Assembly (NCBI GenBank): GCA_017881245.1
Contig: JADGRC010000061.1
Span: 1-46,974 of the forward strand
Length of the DNA stretch: 46,974 nt
DNA from: Pseudomonadota bacterium
Lineage (GTDB): Bacteria > Myxococcota_A > Polyangia > Fen-1088
Reading direction: 5' to 3'
Shown in pieces: positions 45,008 through 46,974 of this stretch (position 1 is its first letter; the number at the start of each line of letters is the position of its first letter). The translations under genes were made by a program, and so were the position numbers. The notes under the pieces are model-generated. The model did no database searches. It was not told the DNA's origin and saw only the letters and a program-made list of their open reading frames with translations.

Positions 45008-46396
45008 TCAGTTCGCCGGGATCACGTTCGACAGCACGAACACGTAGTCTTGGTAGTCGCCGTTACCGGCTTCCTCGACCGCCAACAGGTAGCTGTTGGG
45101 GACCACGGTGCCCGCGGCGTCCTTCAGCGGATAGACCTTGGTTCGGTGCACGTTGGCGGGCGAGTTGGGGGCGTCCTCGGAATAGTCGTAGTCGCCGTTG
45201 GTCGGCGTGCCGCCGGTGTCGTATTTCCCACTCATTTGGTCGCTGTAGACCCAGATCCCGAAGGTCGCACTCGCCGGATCGAAAGTCGTCGAACCAGTGA
45301 GCGGGGGCAGCATCATGCGGGCCTTGTCCGATGTTTGTCCATCGGCCATCGATGCCATCGTGGCAACCATGTTACGCATCGTCGGACTGCCCATGGGGTA
45401 CCAGCCGTAGGGCATGGGTCCCTTCGGAGAGAAGCGCGCGAGGGCTTGCAGATTGGGCATCCCGGTCGGACCCTTCTTGAAAAGCGGGGCCGCGATTTCA
45501 TCGGTACCCGCCTCGACCTTGGGGAGCGTGGACGGAGAGCTCCCGGTATTTGGGTTGGCATTGTTCTGCGCCATTCCGACATTCAACTTGAATCCGAGCA
45601 TGGTCAGGATCTGGCCGAGCGTTATTTCATGCGTGAGCGTCGTCAAAAGGACGCCCCAGACATTTGCCTGCGCGGAGACTGTCCCAGCCGTAGCCATCAA
45701 TGTCGCGGTCAGAACCGTACCGCCACTGTTCTGGGCCGGTGCCGTGCCGGTCGCGGCGCCAGAGGTCATGAGCTGAACCGTGACCGAGAGATCGGCTCCC
45801 GCCGCCAACATGGCGGGCAGAGCCGGCATCCCCATGATCTGAAAGGCGCCTTTATCCGTTCCGCCCAACGTGAGCGCGGTGATCATGACCGGAGCGGCTC
45901 CGCCGTTGTGAACCTTGAGCGCGTCTGTGACGGCTGGCGTGGCGACGTCACGTACTCCGGTCAAGATCGCGCCGTTCTGCCACGGGGTCACGATGGTGAG
46001 TGCCCCCGCGGGTCCTGCTCCGCCGGAGCCGGTCGCGCCGCCCGTCCCGCCAGCGCGCCCGCCCGCCGTCGAGCCACCCGTTCCGGGGCCACCGCCACCC
46101 GTTCCGGGGCCGCCACCTCCCGTCGCGGGCCCGCTTCCGCCGCTAGCGACGCTGTTTCCACCGGTCTGAGGGCCACCGCCGCTGCTGCCGACTACGCCGC
46201 CGGAGCCCGTGGCGCCCCCCGAGCCGAGGGCTCCGCCCGTCCCAGTCGAGCCTCCCGAACCCGAGCCGGTGGCACCGCCGGTCGCGGTTCCATTTGCCCC
46301 GCCCGTGGCGCTGCCGGAGGACGATGAACATGCCTGAAGGCAGGCGACGAATGCGGCCAAGATCGCGGTTCGGGTCGGGGACAACCGAAGGGACAT
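45008..46396 (-). CDS. Secreted lipoprotein with Gly/Thr/Ser-rich linker and choice-of-anchor-D/ASH-like domain
   Basis: MSLRLSPTRTAILAAFVACLQACSSSSGSATGG (lipobox LQAC); Gly-rich repeats; ALKVHNGGAAPVMITALTLGGTDKGAFQI; C-terminal AVEEAGNGDYQDYVFVLSNVIPAN. ggagg RBS before ATG 46396. Confidence 0.78.
   Translation of the reverse strand: MSLRLSPTRTAILAAFVACLQACSSSSGSATGGANGTATGGATGSGSGGSTGTGGALGSGGATGSGGVVGSSGGGPQTGGNSVASGGSGPATGGGGPGTGGGGPGTGGSTAGGRAGGTGGATGSGGAGPAGALTIVTPWQNGAILTGVRDVATPAVTDALKVHNGGAAPVMITALTLGGTDKGAFQIMGMPALPAMLAAGADLSVTVQLMTSGAATGTAPAQNSGGTVLTATLMATAGTVSAQANVWGVLLTTLTHEITLGQILTMLGFKLNVGMAQNNANPNTGSSPSTLPKVEAGTDEIAAPLFKKGPTGMPNLQALARFSPKGPMPYGWYPMGSPTMRNMVATMASMADGQTSDKARMMLPPLTGSTTFDPASATFGIWVYSDQMSGKYDTGGTPTNGDYDYSEDAPNSPANVHRTKVYPLKDAAGTVVPNSYLLAVEEAGNGDYQDYVFVLSNVIPAN
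46010..46325 (-). repeat. Low-complexity GGTGG/GGSGG-encoding region inside the lipoprotein CDS
   Basis: Reiterated blocks such as 'cccgttccggggccaccgccacccgttccggggccgccacctcccgtcgcgggc', encoding TGGGGPGTGGGGPGTGG. Confidence 0.8.
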
Positions 46397-46650
46397 GGGA
46401 ACCTCCATGAGATCTAACGTTCGTCCTCGCCGGACGGGGCAAGCACAGTATACCGAGGGCCGTGCTTTCGACCCTTTCAGGAGCGTCGCGCATGGCCGGT
46501 GGGGGGGCATCGGGTATGCCGCAGTCCGTCGCGGTCTGGCGATGGGACGCTCCCTGACTCATTTCTGACTCATTCAGACGAATTGCGGATGCTGCCGTCG
46601 CCAAGACGCGAAAATGGCCGAGGCGGAATCATCCGCCCCGGCACCAAATT

Positions 46651-46698
46651 CGCTCGCTCGCTCGCTCGCTCGCTTGGTTGGTTGGTTGGTTGGTCGGT
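46651..46698. repeat. Tetranucleotide microsatellite (CGCT)6(TGGT)5(CGGT)1
   Basis: Read directly: cgctcgctcgctcgctcgctcgct tggttggttggttggttggt cggt; 12 uninterrupted 4-bp units. Confidence 0.95.
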
Positions 46699-46704
46699 CG
46701 TCAA

Positions 46705-46974
46705 TCAGCGAGAAGCGGTGTGCGCCTGTGCCTTTTTCTCCGCCCCTTTCGCCTTGGCCGCGGCGGTTGCGCTTTTCACCAGGCGCTCGATGTCCTTGCG
46801 GAACTGGGCCTCGTCGACCTGCATACCGTTCAGCAGGGTGCTCAGATCCCGCGTCAGCGACGCCATGGCGATGGCTTCACCGATTTCCGCGTCGGTCGCG
46901 CCGTTCAGCTTCGCGAATTCCGTATGTGCGATGATGCAGAATCGGCAGGGGACCTGGGAAGCGACGGCCAGCCC
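46705..46974 (-). CDS. Carboxymuconolactone decarboxylase / AhpD-like protein, C-terminal part (5' end beyond window)
   Basis: Reverse-strand reading from 46974: GLAVASQVPCRFCIIAHTEFAKLNGATDAEIGEAIAMASLTRDLSTLLNG...HTASR*; CxxC...H AhpD-like motif. Confidence 0.8.
   Translation of the reverse strand, partial: GLAVASQVPCRFCIIAHTEFAKLNGATDAEIGEAIAMASLTRDLSTLLNGMQVDEAQFRKDIERLVKSATAAAKAKGAEKKAQAHTASR

Noticed and set aside
44663-46327. 554-aa + strand ORF antisense to the lipoprotein
   Set aside because: Composition reflects the reverse complement of GGTGG repeats. The minus-strand lipoprotein has a signal peptide, lipobox and RBS.
46614-46934. 106-aa + strand ORF through the tetranucleotide repeat
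   Set aside because: Overlaps the AhpD-like coding region on the other strand and translates the microsatellite; no domain.
1-46974. CRISPR arrays, tRNA/rRNA genes, transposases, phage or toxin-antitoxin modules
   Set aside because: No regularly spaced direct repeats with spacers, no recognisable tRNA cloverleaf or rRNA sequence, and no transposase/integrase motifs were seen. A tRNAscan/Infernal run would be needed to exclude small RNAs.

Overview
High-GC bacterial chromosomal window, probably Myxococcota/Polyangia-like judging by the Gly-rich 'TGGATGSGG' lipoprotein, PEGA/Ser-Thr kinase genes, TPR/MA-type protein and TolQ/two-ExbD locus (lineage is an inference). It encodes mostly housekeeping and envelope genes on both strands. 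From left to right: pabB/trpE-like (partial), lgt, ileS, dCMP deaminase, DUF882, a cytochrome-type lipoprotein with 42-bp coding repeats, parC-parE, glpD-aspS, a DHH-family protein, M1 aminopeptidase with HEAT-like repeats, an SRPBCC protein, DUF4019, a GST broken at a C11 tract, 3-methyladenine glycosylase, a PolB-like exonuclease, a DUF4266/DUF3570 pair, SDR, quinone oxidoreductase, Ser/Thr kinase, PEGA protein, histidine kinase, TPR/MA-like peptidase, a Zn-ribbon protein, an OmpA fusion, a non-canonical membrane pyrophosphatase, ExbD, ExbD, TolQ, a Gly-rich lipoprotein and an AhpD-like gene (partial). I saw no CRISPR array, tRNA, rRNA, transposase or phage module. The best second-look items are: (i) one TolQ plus two ExbD genes (AglRQS-like gene content) directly upstream of a divergent membrane pyrophosphatase, behind a consensus-like promoter and a roughly 140-nt leader; (ii) a 20-bp inverted repeat made of nested palindromes, and several hairpins overlapping TAG stop codons at convergent gene ends; (iii) an orphan DUF4266-DUF3570 pair; (iv) 42-bp in-frame repeats in a planctomycete-type cytochrome protein; (v) a homopolymer frameshift in a GST gene. 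Family calls come from recognised motifs in the translations. No database search was run.
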